Shown here one piece after another: positions 13,301 through 13,857 of a DNA stretch of 13,857 bases. Position 1 is the stretch's first letter. Every line of letters begins with the position of its first letter. The DNA lies in assembly GCA_003647825.1 (NCBI GenBank), contig QMNP01000015.1, forward strand, positions 1 to 13,857, read 5' to 3'. This DNA is from Candidatus Cloacimonadota bacterium (GTDB lineage: Bacteria; Cloacimonadota; Cloacimonadia; Cloacimonadales; TCS61). A model generated the notes under the pieces. The model searched no databases. It saw only the letters and a list, made by a program, of their open reading frames with translations, and was not told where the DNA came from. The translations under genes and the position numbers were made by a program.

Positions 13301-13857
13301 TTATTTTCCGATCACAACCGTGATCTTCTTATTATAAACTTTCTCTGTTTCATAACTGGTCGCTTCCATCAAAACAACATACACACCAACCGGAAGCTTC
13401 TTACCATTATCTCCCTTACCATCCCAAACTATGTTTCCCGTAGAAGCCTGTAATTGCTGATTCACAAGTTTCCTGAGCATTCTTCCCTTTAAATCAAAAA
13501 TCCTTAAAGTAACCCTGCTTATCACCTGCGGTAATTTGAAACTGAAAATCGTATATTCATTGCGATAGGGTGAAAATGGATTCGGATCAACCGATAACTT
13601 CATATTGGAAGGTAGAACTTCCACGAAAATACTGTTCTCAGTTCCGGGAGTACACATCTCAACAGAAGGTCCCCAATTATTTTCTGTGGCTGGAAGATTT
13701 GAATTTATCCTTTCGATCGAAGTTCCCGGAATTGCATCATTCCATTCCGGTGAAAAGAAAAAACTTTCGATTAGATTATGACAATTATCAAATAAAGCAA
13801 GCTGCTCTCCGCTATTCGAAAGAGATACCAAGCCTTTTACCATTGGAATTTCATCTA
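13301..13857 (-). CDS. Secreted lamin-tail domain protein with FlgD-like C-terminal domain, 3' part (5' end outside window)
   Basis: The frame is open to the right edge; the ATG at 13843 is internal, preceded in frame by DEIP. About 185 C-terminal residues are visible. The first part (LVSLSNSGEQLALFD, then SIERINSNLPATENNWGPSV and TPGTENSIF) has the pattern of a lamin-tail (LTD) domain, as found in bacterial surface and secreted proteins. The last 90 residues (DPNPFSPYRNEYTIFSFKLP, VTLRIFDLKGRMLRKL, VWDGKGDNGKKLPVGVYVVLME, ending KKITVVIGK) are a FlgD-like Ig fold. That fold commonly closes secreted proteins in FCB-group bacteria and overlaps in form with type IX secretion C-terminal signals. 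Export to the cell surface is inferred, since the signal peptide lies outside. Upstream domains, and so the function of the whole protein, cannot be seen. Confidence 0.85.
   Translation of the reverse strand, partial: DEIPMVKGLVSLSNSGEQLALFDNCHNLIESFFFSPEWNDAIPGTSIERINSNLPATENNWGPSVEMCTPGTENSIFVEVLPSNMKLSVDPNPFSPYRNEYTIFSFKLPQVISRVTLRIFDLKGRMLRKLVNQQLQASTGNIVWDGKGDNGKKLPVGVYVVLMEATSYETEKVYNKKITVVIGK

Overview
The window looks like chromosomal DNA of an AT-rich, Gram-negative-type bacterium with two membranes. My best guess is the Cloacimonadota or a neighbouring FCB-group lineage. Grounds: base composition; an Lgt/lipoprotein pair; a secreted lamin-tail protein ending in a FlgD-like C-terminal domain; an orphan bifurcating-type EtfB; and a long GlmL/MutL-like ATPase. 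This assignment is inference from gene content only; no 16S or marker gene is present. I see no prophage, insertion sequence, CRISPR array, tRNA or rRNA.

Layout, left to right. (1) 1-2230: end of a sugar-nucleotide epimerase, a DegT-type sugar aminotransferase and etfB, packed on the + strand and closed by a hairpin at 2254-2289. (2) 2300-6329, +: lgt, an overlapping LolA/LolB-like lipoprotein gene, purB, a degenerate phosphatidylserine-decarboxylase-like membrane protein, and pssA. The theme is envelope lipids and lipoproteins, with one purine gene. (3) 6330-6540: an AT-rich leader with a promoter candidate, direct repeats and dyads. (4) 6541-7915, +: an unrecognised helical protein overlapping comFC. 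(5) 7916-11380, +: a three-gene unit with strong ribosome binding sites, encoding a small basic protein, a 622-residue GlmL/MutL-like ASKHA ATPase and a 374-residue protein of barrel-sandwich domains, an alpha/beta domain and a KOW-like end. (6) 11381-11504: intergenic with a bidirectional terminator between convergent units. (7) 11505-13043, -: yifB/comM. (8) 13044-13300: its promoter and leader with a sharp palindrome. (9) 13301-13857, -: C-terminal part of a secreted lamin-tail/FlgD-like protein.

How they fit. The epimerase and aminotransferase probably make an amino-sugar nucleotide for surface glycans. Lgt lipidates lipoproteins such as the one encoded in overlap with it, and PssA makes phosphatidylserine. 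The gene beside pssA sits where psd is expected but has lost the pyruvoyl-forming serine and the conserved histidine. ComFC and YifB/ComM both belong to DNA uptake and processing during natural transformation.

The strongest candidates for something undescribed are the GlmL-like/KOW-protein module, which has no B12-dependent mutase beside it, and the PSD-like pseudoenzyme.
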